Shown: in pieces, positions 1-6,477 of the stretch
Layout of the letters: each line of letters opens with the position of its first letter
How positions within the stretch are numbered: position 1 is the first letter of the stretch
Translations under genes and position numbers: made by a program
The notes under the pieces: generated by a model
Told to the model about the DNA's origin: nothing
The model's database searches: none
What the model saw: only the letters and a program-made list of their open reading frames with translations
Source: an uncultured Spongiibacteraceae bacterium
GTDB taxonomy: Bacteria; Pseudomonadota; Gammaproteobacteria; Pseudomonadales; CAMLJR01
Reading direction: 5' to 3'
DNA: 6,984 nucleotides
Assembly (NCBI GenBank): GCA_946480345.1
Contig: CAMLJR010000150.1
Coordinates: 1 to 6,984, forward strand

Positions 1-223
1 TTGTCAGTGTCCATCATTCGCCCAGTTCTTGATTTGTCGGTGATGTTAAAAGCGGCAGACTGATCTTGCCAGCACTGGCTTATAAATATATCGATAAGAA
101 CACCGCTTTATGCTTATTGCAGCGAATCGACTTTATCGATGTAGCAACGTTGTGAAAAAGTTGTGTTAACTGCTGGGGGGGGGTTCCGATAAGCCATCGA
201 CCGCTCGGGCACGATATACCTAA
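1..223. other. Left-edge non-coding region, no supported gene
   Basis: This stretch follows the stop codon of the 482 aa gene and holds no gene I can support. The plus strand is open from base 1 to a TGA at 61-63 (20 codons), which could be the tail of a convergent gene but is too short to tell from chance. On the minus strand two adjacent ATGs (15-17 and 12-14) could begin a gene running off the left edge, but they have no good ribosome site. A short palindrome GCCAG-CA-CTGGC lies at 68-79. An 8-bp inverted repeat (ATCGATAA at 90-97, TTATCGAT at 133-140) encloses 35 bases. A nine-G run lies at 175-183. None of these makes a canonical Rho-independent terminator. Confidence 0.6.
175..183. repeat. 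Nine-G homopolymer tract
   Basis: Nine consecutive G on the plus strand (nine C on the minus strand) lie 41 bp downstream of the stop codon of the 482 aa gene. Such tracts slip during replication and can be contingency loci when they sit in a promoter or coding region. They are also a common place for sequencing length errors. No open frame or clear promoter here would be switched by a length change, so a function is not shown. Confidence 0.85.
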
Positions 224-1672
224 CTATTTTTTAGAAACAGGCAACACAAAACTAATCAGCAGCTCGGAACGATTAAATACCGCACATAACGCGGGCTTAT
301 GGTTATTCGCCACACGCTGAATCGCGAGCGCAAGCGACAACCAACGCGACGCCGTGCCGCAATCACCCACCGCCATCACGGTATTAGTCCCCTGATTAAT
401 GGGGTCAATCTCCATATCGTGCTGCAACATGGAGACTCCCAATAGCGCTAATCGCTCGCCACAAACGGAGACATCGCCCGCATTGTGGATTAACCAGCCG
501 CATGTGCTGATGGATTTAGCATCCGCTTTCCCATTCGAATCAACTTCACCTTCAAATACGAATTCGGGCTCTATCAACGAAGCATCAATCGCGGCTTCAC
601 CCATGGCATCCCGCACGCTTTGCACTCGCTGTTTCGTCGATGCGTTTTCACTGAGCACAATTGCTGTCGACCTCTGCAAAGACGCTATCGGTGGCATAGC
701 GATAAAACCTTCCCGCCATATCTTCGGCCACTTCATAAGAAATCTCGCCATACCCAGCGGAATTTGTTGGCGCTCCCAATGCGGAGTTAGATTGTCGAGC
801 AATGCATCGCTGCCCAAATCGGCGAGCGTCGATAAAACACTTTCCAGCTCGTTTGGGCTCAGCAGTAATAAACAAACCGATCGATTCGGCTTGCCATGCC
901 ATTTTTCGCGTTCGCTCTGCGTATCGGCCGAATCAAACCAATCGTTTGATTCGGCCTCATCTTTCAATAATGAATCGAACGCGACAACGATAAGCCCGGG
1001 CAATTCGCGATGCTTAAAAAAAACGTCATGCAGTTGTGTGAATGGATGGACATCGCCCTCGGAAAGGAAAAGGACATCCGGCGTTGCGTTGCAAGTTACA
1101 ACGATACCCAGCTGATCGACAGCTATTGCGTGAGCTTGACGAACAATTTTTTCAACGCCATCCGTCGCGTGTGATGAAGCACAAATGGCAATGGGCAAGC
1201 CGCTGGCACCAGGTATCGCCGCGAACAATTCCTGGAACAACCGAATTAACGTAGGTTGCGGCCAGGAGTGAATGGAGTCAGCCGCATATTCGCGAGTATG
1301 CGTTTGTTCTGTATCTTCGGTCAGTTGAGTTGAGCCGTTCCAAAAAATAACATCGGCAATTGCCGCCCACCGACAATTAATAGCCGTGCGGCGAATTCTC
1401 AGTAATTCCTCAAATAGATTTTTTAACCTTGTTTTTTCCGCGATCTTAATATTCTGCTGTGCGGTTTCAGCGTTCACGACTTTCGCGTATCGTAATTTTT
1501 GAATCCAGAAACGTACTGAAAACCACGCGCCGACCGCCAACGTCGGCACAGCGACATGCATCGCGATGATTGAAAGCAGCGAATATCTGAAAATGTCGAT
1601 CGGCAATAAGAGCCAGAGAGCACCCGTCCACGTCGCGAGTGCAGCAACGGCAACCGTAAGAATCTGGAACAC
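224..1672 (-). CDS. T6SS-linked two-helix inner membrane protein of unknown function
   Basis: This 482-residue protein is not one I can assign to a named T6SS core family. It begins with two hydrophobic segments at about residues 2-24 and 31-54, joined by a short loop with D26 and R29, so it is probably an inner-membrane protein. A basic stretch at about 59-97 (many K and R) follows the second helix and suggests that the large C-terminal part is cytoplasmic. The rest is soluble in character, with mixed alpha/beta blocks at 140-235 and 390-478. The GTG start is chosen because GGGGA lies 8 nt upstream and the hydrophobic segment begins at once. The gene lies 30 bp after tssA and is probably in the same operon. 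It does not look like TssM, TssL or TssJ. The ending at 431-478, with a GDCGTAS motif, faintly recalls the C-terminal half of thiolase-fold proteins. That is a weak impression, not an assignment. Confidence 0.85.
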   Translation of the reverse strand: MFQILTVAVAALATWTGALWLLLPIDIFRYSLLSIIAMHVAVPTLAVGAWFSVRFWIQKLRYAKVVNAETAQQNIKIAEKTRLKNLFEELLRIRRTAINCRWAAIADVIFWNGSTQLTEDTEQTHTREYAADSIHSWPQPTLIRLFQELFAAIPGASGLPIAICASSHATDGVEKIVRQAHAIAVDQLGIVVTCNATPDVLFLSEGDVHPFTQLHDVFFKHRELPGLIVVAFDSLLKDEAESNDWFDSADTQSEREKWHGKPNRSVCLLLLSPNELESVLSTLADLGSDALLDNLTPHWERQQIPLGMARFLMKWPKIWREGFIAMPPIASLQRSTAIVLSENASTKQRVQSVRDAMGEAAIDASLIEPEFVFEGEVDSNGKADAKSISTCGWLIHNAGDVSVCGERLALLGVSMLQHDMEIDPINQGTNTVMAVGDCGTASRWLSLALAIQRVANNHKPALCAVFNRSELLISFVLPVSKK

Positions 1673-1680
1673 AAGCGTTT

Positions 1681-1685
1681 TCCCC
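1681..1685 (-). promoter_or_regulatory. Ribosome binding site deciding the GTG start of the 482 aa gene
   Basis: The minus strand reads GGGGA, 8 nt before the GTG at 1672-1670. This is the best ribosome site near the frame's 5' end. It supports GTG initiation rather than a later ATG, which would remove both hydrophobic segments (the next in-frame Met is residue 38). Confidence 0.6.
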
Positions 1686-1702
1686 GTCGGTATTTTGTTG
1701 TT

Positions 1703-2818
1703 TTAGCTGGCTGGGGATATATCCAGAAGTTCGCGCAATTGCGCCAGTGTACTGTCGTCTTTGACGACGGCAGCGAGCCATTCGTCCATCGACATTTCCG
1801 CCCAACGCGCCGCGCGCGCAGCCAGTAATGCCACCGGACTTTGCGGCTCGTTGACGCGAAAATACTGCGCGACATCGCGTAATGCCTGGATTGCATCCCC
1901 TCGATTGTTTAACGCTCCAACGGTTTTTACTGCCGCGCTGCCTTTTGCGGTCATGGGCTCCTCCAATGAAACCGCCGCCATCGGCGAATCGGTTTGCACA
2001 CGCGACCGCGATTGATGATTGTCGGTAGTGCCGCTGCCATATAAACGATCAACCAATAATGCGCAGTCATGAAGCGTTTGGCGTAGATTGATTAATGATG
2101 GCGCGTCTTGGCCAAACCTCGTATCCACCGTGTGGATTAACGCATCCAATACCACGACTGCACGTTGCGAATCATGCAGCAGCGGTTCGGAAAACGAACG
2201 ACTGGTATGCGCCGCCGCTTTATCAAAAAGTTCGCCGGCCAGCTTGCCATCCGCCAGCGCTTGCGCTTTTGCCTCCGCATCTTTATGCCCGAGGCTTTCC
2301 ACCCATCGCGATTCCTGCCATTGCAGCCACGTATACCCCTGGTTATCGCGATCCGTCATCGGTATTTGTTTAAGTGCTATCGGCAACTGAGTATTCAGCC
2401 ATTCTATTTTTCCCGCACGCTCATCGAGATCATCGTCTTCGATAAGCGGAAAGCAGGATGTCCAAAAAGTTTCAAGCAGGCCGTGAAACACTTCCAAACC
2501 GGTAACGAGACCATGAAAACCATCGAGATGAATTCGCGCTTCGATGTACCACGCCGCTAACTGCAGATCTTTAGTGCGGGTAGTCATTGCCGATTCACAT
2601 AAATCGCGCACACCTTTCCAATCGGCCATTTTGATATCGGTTTGCCAAAGACCTTGCGTCAAACCTGCATCATCCGATCGGCGCGCGTCGCGAATCTCGT
2701 CGAATAAAATCGACAGCGATAAATCTTCACCCGCGGGATGATCGGGCGATATCGGTATCAACAAGGCGTTGGCGGCATCGTTATAAATAATTTGATTGAG
2801 GTCAGCGCCATTGTTCAT
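1703..2818 (-). CDS. tssA: Type VI secretion system protein TssA (ImpA family)
   Basis: TssA is a cytoplasmic T6SS assembly factor. It binds the baseplate and membrane complex, helps start tube and sheath polymerisation, and in some subfamilies stays at the distal end as a cap. The 371-residue product has the ImpA N-terminal signature: a PI..DHPAGEDLS segment at 22-34, then FDEIRDARR at 39-47 and conserved Trp at 58 and 67. The middle (about 85-260) is helical. A polar, Ser/Thr/Ala-rich linker covers about 262-300. The C-terminal block at 305-368 carries ALRDVAQYFRVNEPQSP and a following RAARWAEM, the usual ending of short TssA proteins of the Pseudomonas TssA1 kind. The length fits that class. 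The start ATG overlaps the tssH stop as ATGA and lacks a clear Shine-Dalgarno site, so translation is probably coupled to tssH. Confidence 0.95.
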   Translation of the reverse strand: MNNGADLNQIIYNDAANALLIPISPDHPAGEDLSLSILFDEIRDARRSDDAGLTQGLWQTDIKMADWKGVRDLCESAMTTRTKDLQLAAWYIEARIHLDGFHGLVTGLEVFHGLLETFWTSCFPLIEDDDLDERAGKIEWLNTQLPIALKQIPMTDRDNQGYTWLQWQESRWVESLGHKDAEAKAQALADGKLAGELFDKAAAHTSRSFSEPLLHDSQRAVVVLDALIHTVDTRFGQDAPSLINLRQTLHDCALLVDRLYGSGTTDNHQSRSRVQTDSPMAAVSLEEPMTAKGSAAVKTVGALNNRGDAIQALRDVAQYFRVNEPQSPVALLAARAARWAEMSMDEWLAAVVKDDSTLAQLRELLDISPAS

Positions 2819-5484
2819 TTCGCAGTACCGAAATCGCTGACATTGACACGCAGCTGGCCATCAACTATGGCTAAATTTATCCGATGCACGATTTGCTTAT
2901 TCGCCATCGCCGCAAGCACTTCTACCGATAGCGACGCGAGCACGGTATCGGCAATCACCGCTTCCGCATTGCGGGCACCGCTATCGGTATCCAGACACCT
3001 CTCTGCGATCAGCTCGACTAGCTCATCGCCGAATTCCAACGAGGCACCATGATTGGTGGCGACGCGGGTACGAACTTTCTCCAATTTCAAACGAATGATA
3101 CGGCGCAAAATTTCATCCTGAATCGGGAAATACGGAATGACGGTCAACCGCCCGAGAAACGCAGGTTTAAAGCATTTCTGTAATTCGTCCCGAATCAGAT
3201 CGACTAAATCCTCCGGCGTTGGCTCGCGTGTCTCTTCGCCGATTTTTACGCCATGCTCTACCGCAGACATGATTAAATTCGTGCCTACATTGCTCGTGAG
3301 AATGATGACGGTATTTTTGAAACTGACTTCGCTGCCCTCGCTGTCTTCAAGCCGTCCTTTATCGAAAACCTGAAAAAACAGTTCGAGCACATCGGGGTGC
3401 GCTTTCTCGACTTCATCCAGCAGCACTACGCTATAGGGTTTGCGCCGTACGGCTTCAGTCAGCACGCCCCCTTCCCCATAGCCGACATAACCGGGCGGCG
3501 AGCCTTTTAGGCCGGCAACGGAATGCGATTCCTGATATTCGGACATATTGATGGTGATGAGATTGCGCTCACCTCCGTATAACGTGTTTGCGAGAGCTAG
3601 CGCCGTTTCTGTTTTACCAACGCCGGAAGGCCCGACCAGCAGAAAAACGCCTTTCGGTTTATCGGGGTCTTCGAGATTGGCTTTGCTGATTTGAATACGC
3701 CGGGCGATCAGATCGAGCGCATGGTTTTGGCCGATCACACATTCCTGTAATAAACCGCCGAGTCCCTGCACCGTAGCCAGTTCATTTTCGACCAAGCGAC
3801 CGAGCGGAACACCAGTCCATCCGGAAATGACTTCTGCCACAGTGCTCGCATCAACGCATTCATAAACCAATGCCCGTTGCTTATGACGCAGTTCCAGCCG
3901 TGATAACGCGCTATTAAGATTGTTATCCGAATTGTCGCGTTCGCCGCTTTCAACTTCGGCTAGATCACGACGCAACGCTTGAATATCGCGGACCAATTGC
4001 AACTGGATTTCGTAATCGGTTTGCAGGTCGTCCAACTGCGTACGCAAATCGCTGCGCCGCGCTTCGATCTCATTGAGTCTGCGCTGAGTTTCGATGGATA
4101 CGCCATCGCGCTGAATGGCCTTTTCTTCGCGTTCGAGATTATCGACAAGCTGCGTAATGTCGACGATTGCCGCTGGTTTTCCTGCTTGAGACAACGCCAC
4201 GCGGGCGCACGCGGTATCGAGCACAGACACGCATTTATCCGGCAGCTGTCTGCCGATAACGTAGCGTGCAGAAAGCTGCACTGCTTCGACCACCGCCTTA
4301 TCGAGAATACGAACGCCGTGATGTTTTTCCAGCGCAGGCACCACACCGCGCAACATAGCGATAGCGGTGGCAATGTCCGGTTCATCGATTTTCACCACTT
4401 GAAAACGTCGCGCGAGCGCAGCGTCCTTTTCAAAATACTTTTTATATTCTGCCCATGTCGTCGCGGCTATCGTGCGCAGCTCTCCGCGCGCTAACGCCGG
4501 TTTCAGCATATTCGCTGCATCCTGCTGACCCGCCGCGCCGCCCGCACCAATCATCGTATGCGCTTCGTCGATAAATAATATTATCGGCGTCAGGCTGCTC
4601 TTCACTTCATCGATAACGCCACGCAGTCGATTCTCGAACTCGCCTTTAACGCTGGCGCCGGCCTGTAACAAACCTAAATCCAGCGTACGCAGGCAAACAT
4701 TTTTTATCGGCTCGGGTACATCGCCTTCGGCGATTTTAACCGCCAGTCCTTCAACCACAGCGGTTTTCCCAACGCCGGGCTCGCCGGTGAGAATCGGATT
4801 GTTCTGACGGCGACGCAATAAAATATCGATCATCTGTCGAATTTCAGTCTCACGTCCTAGCACCGAATCGATTTTTCCAGCGCGAGCCTGCGCGGTAAGA
4901 TCCACCGTATATTTATCCAGAGACGGCGTCGGCGCATTACGGAAATCACTATGTCCAGCGCTGCGCTCGCCGGTATTCGGATCGCTCACTTGCGTATTTC
5001 CACCAGAAATTTCGCGGCTATGACGAAAAATATTCGGCAGCTGCTGCCGCAAATCATCGGCGGGAAGACGCGACAACACCTTGCCTGCTTCGCCCAATCC
5101 TCTAAAAAATATATCGGTGGTGCGTAGCGCCAGCAGCAGTGCGCCGGAACGTATCGCGGCGTGCCCGTATTCGATGTTCGCAAGCAACCAAGTGGTTTCA
5201 AGCCATGAGCCAAGCAGCTCCGATAAAACCGGGTTGCGATTGTTACCCGATTTAAAACCAGCCAAATCCCGATTGAGCGCGCGCTGCAAATCCGCCGTCG
5301 AAATATCGTAGGCCTTGAGCGTAGCAACAACATCGTTGTCATCACTTTCCAGCAGTGCCAGCAAAACGTGCTCGAAATCGACCTCAAAATGCGTGCGCGA
5401 CAAGGCCAGATTGGCAGCCGACTCCAGCGCACGGCGCGAAGTTGGATTCAACTTTTCGATAAGTGTTTTTAAATTCGTGCGCAT
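2815..5484 (-). CDS. tssH: Type VI secretion system ATPase TssH (ClpV)
   Basis: TssH/ClpV is a hexameric AAA+ unfoldase in the cytoplasm. It pulls TssC out of contracted TssB/TssC sheaths so that subunits can be reused. The 889-residue length is typical. The N-domain, about 1-160, is the part that recognises TssC in known ClpVs. NBD1 has Walker A GEPGVGKT (234-241), a pore-loop motif GASVKGEFENRL (276-287) of the ClpV rather than ClpB kind, Walker B LFIDEA (303-308) and arginines at 359-360. A charged coiled coil, about 445-515, is the middle domain. NBD2 has Walker A GPSGVGKT (618-625), pore loop GYVGYGEGG (665-673), Walker B VLLDEVEK (687-694), sensor-1 TSNVG (730-734), R779 and sensor-2 GAR (836-838). 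All catalytic motifs are intact. The ATG start has AAGGA 9 nt upstream. The gene follows PAAR by 41 bp and overlaps tssA by 4 bp. Confidence 0.97.
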   Translation of the reverse strand: MRTNLKTLIEKLNPTSRRALESAANLALSRTHFEVDFEHVLLALLESDDNDVVATLKAYDISTADLQRALNRDLAGFKSGNNRNPVLSELLGSWLETTWLLANIEYGHAAIRSGALLLALRTTDIFFRGLGEAGKVLSRLPADDLRQQLPNIFRHSREISGGNTQVSDPNTGERSAGHSDFRNAPTPSLDKYTVDLTAQARAGKIDSVLGRETEIRQMIDILLRRRQNNPILTGEPGVGKTAVVEGLAVKIAEGDVPEPIKNVCLRTLDLGLLQAGASVKGEFENRLRGVIDEVKSSLTPIILFIDEAHTMIGAGGAAGQQDAANMLKPALARGELRTIAATTWAEYKKYFEKDAALARRFQVVKIDEPDIATAIAMLRGVVPALEKHHGVRILDKAVVEAVQLSARYVIGRQLPDKCVSVLDTACARVALSQAGKPAAIVDITQLVDNLEREEKAIQRDGVSIETQRRLNEIEARRSDLRTQLDDLQTDYEIQLQLVRDIQALRRDLAEVESGERDNSDNNLNSALSRLELRHKQRALVYECVDASTVAEVISGWTGVPLGRLVENELATVQGLGGLLQECVIGQNHALDLIARRIQISKANLEDPDKPKGVFLLVGPSGVGKTETALALANTLYGGERNLITINMSEYQESHSVAGLKGSPPGYVGYGEGGVLTEAVRRKPYSVVLLDEVEKAHPDVLELFFQVFDKGRLEDSEGSEVSFKNTVIILTSNVGTNLIMSAVEHGVKIGEETREPTPEDLVDLIRDELQKCFKPAFLGRLTVIPYFPIQDEILRRIIRLKLEKVRTRVATNHGASLEFGDELVELIAERCLDTDSGARNAEAVIADTVLASLSVEVLAAMANKQIVHRINLAIVDGQLRVNVSDFGTAK

Positions 5485-5493
5485 ATGCGGCAG

Positions 5494-5498
5494 TCCTT
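5494..5498 (-). promoter_or_regulatory. Shine-Dalgarno site of tssH
   Basis: The minus strand reads AAGGA, 9 nt before the tssH ATG (5484-5482). It fixes the start at MRTNLKTL, which matches the usual ClpV N-terminus. It lies in the 41-bp gap after the PAAR gene, so tssH has its own good ribosome site, unlike tssA. Confidence 0.7.
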
Positions 5499-5525
5499 GC
5501 GATTAGTAATTCATTAACAGCGGAA

Positions 5526-5789
5526 TTATTCGCCGCTTACTTGTCCTAATGTCGAAATCAGTGAAGCGCCGCAACTGGTTTTGCATCCGTCCAATGCGAC
5601 GCTGGCGCCATCGATCGTCCAGCTCGAATCGCCCTCTACGATGACGCAGATCTGGTGACCCGGAACAGGACAAATGCACCTGTCGCCGACACGGGCGACG
5701 CCTTTACCAAATGCGCTGTAATTCGATGCGGCGGAAACAACGCGGCCGCCGTGACTGGTCGGATCGCCCAGGCGAATAACATTTTTCAT
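5526..5789 (-). CDS. PAAR domain protein, T6SS spike tip
   Basis: This 87-residue protein is a stand-alone PAAR domain. PAAR proteins form a small zinc-bound cone that caps the VgrG trimer, sharpens the T6SS spike and can hold effectors. The signature is clear: IRLGDPTSHGG (5-15), then G28/G30-VARVGD (31-36), CPVPGH (40-45), a repeated short-strand segment (48-68) and a final TSCGASLI (71-78). Candidate zinc ligands are H13, C40, H45 and C73, with further Cys at 38, 48 and 69. There is no N- or C-terminal toxin extension, so any effector would be a separate cargo protein. The ATG start is supported by the domain beginning at residue 4 and by a modest AAGAG site 8 nt upstream. The gene precedes tssH by 41 bp and is likely cotranscribed with it. 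The 174-bp gap on its 5' side contains several inverted repeats. Confidence 0.93.
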   Translation of the reverse strand: MKNVIRLGDPTSHGGRVVSAASNYSAFGKGVARVGDRCICPVPGHQICVIVEGDSSWTIDGASVALDGCKTSCGASLISTLGQVSGE

Positions 5790-5797
5790 CTTTCGTA

Positions 5798-5802
5798 CTC
5801 TT
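5798..5802 (-). promoter_or_regulatory. Weak ribosome binding site of the PAAR gene
   Basis: The minus strand reads AAGAG, 8 nt before the PAAR ATG (5789-5787). A second purine run, GAAAG, directly abuts the ATG and is too close to serve. The match to the Shine-Dalgarno consensus is modest. Confidence 0.45.
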
Positions 5803-5822
5803 AAAAACTAATTGAGCCGTGA

Positions 5823-5857
5823 CCAATATTAAAAAGCTAAATATTTTTTACTATTGG
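5823..5857. repeat. AT-rich inverted repeat upstream of the PAAR gene
   Basis: The arms CCAATATTAAAAA (5823-5835) and TTTTTACTATTGG (5845-5857) pair at 12 of 13 positions, with one mismatch (5829 against 5851) and a 9-nt centre. The repeat ends 33 bp upstream of the PAAR start codon. It could be an operator for a dimeric regulator or an mRNA leader hairpin. The stem is mostly A/T and no T-run follows it, so it is not a standard Rho-independent terminator. I could not place a convincing -35/-10 pair around it. Confidence 0.6.
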
Positions 5858-5883
5858 CACCACATAACTGCATCACGCCTTAA

Positions 5884-5904
5884 CGTGCCGCACAGCGCAG
5901 CACG
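5884..5904. repeat. Small GC-rich hairpin between lipoprotein and PAAR genes
   Basis: CGTGC (5884-5888) pairs with GCACG (5900-5904). Inside, GC (5890-5891) pairs with GC (5897-5898) after one mismatch, giving seven pairs around a 5-nt loop. It lies 6 bp from the larger hairpin at 5911-5944, and the two may form one structured intergenic element. No T-tract follows on either strand. Confidence 0.4.
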
Positions 5905-5910
5905 CGGTTA

Positions 5911-5944
5911 TCATCGGGCTACACTGGGAACGTAGCGCCGATGA
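5911..5944. repeat. Strong 12-bp hairpin with one bulge, between lipoprotein and PAAR genes
   Basis: TCATCGG-GCTAC (5911-5922) is complementary to GTAGC-g-CCGATGA (5932-5944), giving 12 base pairs with a single bulged G at 5937 and a 9-nt loop (5923-5931). This is the strongest inverted repeat I found in the window. It lies 19 bp downstream of the lipoprotein stop codon. No T-run follows on either strand, so it is not a classic terminator. It may protect the 3' end of the lipoprotein message or be part of a REP-like palindromic element. Confidence 0.7.
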
Positions 5945-5950
5945 ATCCAC

Positions 5951-5964
5951 TAGCGATTAGCGAT
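5951..5964. repeat. Tandem 7-bp repeat at the end of the lipoprotein gene
   Basis: TAGCGAT occurs twice in direct tandem (5951-5957 and 5958-5964). The last base falls in the lipoprotein stop codon (5966-5964). This is probably a minor slippage duplication without function. Confidence 0.6.
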
Positions 5965-6380
5965 TAAAAGTACAACGTATCTTTGACGACATCCTTGTGT
6001 GAAATCTCGCATTTGTCGGCGGACGATGATTTAGCCGCTTGAATTACACCAGCGACAAGACCTACTGCTCCGCCTTCGCTGCTCAAAACCGAGCCGAAAT
6101 AGCAATGCACGAAAAACGGAATATCTTGATAGGTGGTATTGAAGTTTTGCGTCGGGGTGAATGGCGGAAATCTACCCTGCATCAACGGTTCGCCGTTGAC
6201 AGTCAACTTTAATAATTTTTCGTCCACATTATAGGTTCCGCCGAATTGGAACGATTTCCCTTCAATATTGATTTGTTTTTCTTGCGCCTGATGAATTGTT
6301 GGAGCACAAGCCGTTAACAAAGCAAAAGCTGCGCCGGCCAAAATAACTCGATTGCTGTTGATTCTAGTCTTTAACATCAT
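5964..6380 (-). CDS. Small secreted lipoprotein, family not recognised
   Basis: The product (138 residues from the chosen start, 140 from the furthest ATG) has a lipoprotein signal peptide: basic n-region (K, R), hydrophobic core and a lipobox LLTAC with the Cys at residue 27 of the longer form. The residue after Cys is Ala, which favours outer-membrane sorting. The mature part has a beta-like segment with GGTYNVDEKLLKLTVNGEP (49-67) and an FPPFTP motif (73-78), two further Cys (95 and 126) that could form a disulphide, a Gly/Ala-rich stretch at 105-118, and it ends in DTLYF. Three ATGs occur at the 5' end. AGGGG (6389-6393) lies 2, 8 and 11 nt from them, so I chose the second. It is not TssJ: it lacks that family's pattern and sits outside the membrane-complex genes. 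Beside a PAAR gene it could be a periplasmic immunity protein, but that is a guess. Confidence 0.85.
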   Translation of the reverse strand: MMLKTRINSNRVILAGAAFALLTACAPTIHQAQEKQINIEGKSFQFGGTYNVDEKLLKLTVNGEPLMQGRFPPFTPTQNFNTTYQDIPFFVHCYFGSVLSSEGGAVGLVAGVIQAAKSSSADKCEISHKDVVKDTLYF

Positions 6381-6388
6381 ATCCATAT

Positions 6389-6393
6389 CCCCT
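6389..6393 (-). promoter_or_regulatory. Ribosome binding site deciding the lipoprotein start
   Basis: The minus strand reads AGGGG. Three in-frame ATGs follow at 6386, 6380 and 6377, with spacings of 2, 8 and 11 nt. The 8-nt spacing favours 6380. This also removes an acidic Asp from the n-region of the signal peptide, which suits export better. Confidence 0.6.
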
Positions 6394-6477
6394 ATTGGTT
6401 TTAAAAAAATCCGACTTCCTAGTATCTTGAAAATGTTTTTTTGTTCACGCCTCCATAACTAAATTCCATTATCTGAA

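Noticed and set aside
90..140. 8-bp inverted repeat ATCGATAA/TTATCGAT as a terminator
   Set aside because: The arms are AT-rich, 35 bases apart and without a T-tract, and contain the self-palindrome ATCGAT, which makes such matches likely by chance.
399..1115. Long plus-strand open frame of 238 codons
   Set aside because: It lies wholly inside the 482 aa gene on the other strand, has low-complexity Ser-rich composition with no recognisable domain, and the minus-strand product has a clear membrane-protein plan and a ribosome site.
3979..4494. Plus-strand open frame of 171 codons inside tssH
   Set aside because: tssH has unbroken AAA+ motifs on the opposite strand through this region. The plus-strand frame is a shadow of its codon pattern.
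5853..5873. Possible sigma-54 promoter on the plus strand (TTGGCAC followed by TGCAT)
   Set aside because: The GG and GC elements are 12 nt apart instead of 10, and it points away from the PAAR gene with no plus-strand gene downstream.
6393..6412. T-run before the lipoprotein gene as a terminator of the immunity-like gene
   Set aside because: The seven-T run on the minus strand has no stable GC-rich stem before it, so it does not make a Rho-independent terminator.
6419..6469. 16-codon minus-strand frame in the gap before the lipoprotein gene
   Set aside because: It has no ribosome site before its ATG and is short enough to be chance. The GGAGG nearby is inside the frame, not before it.
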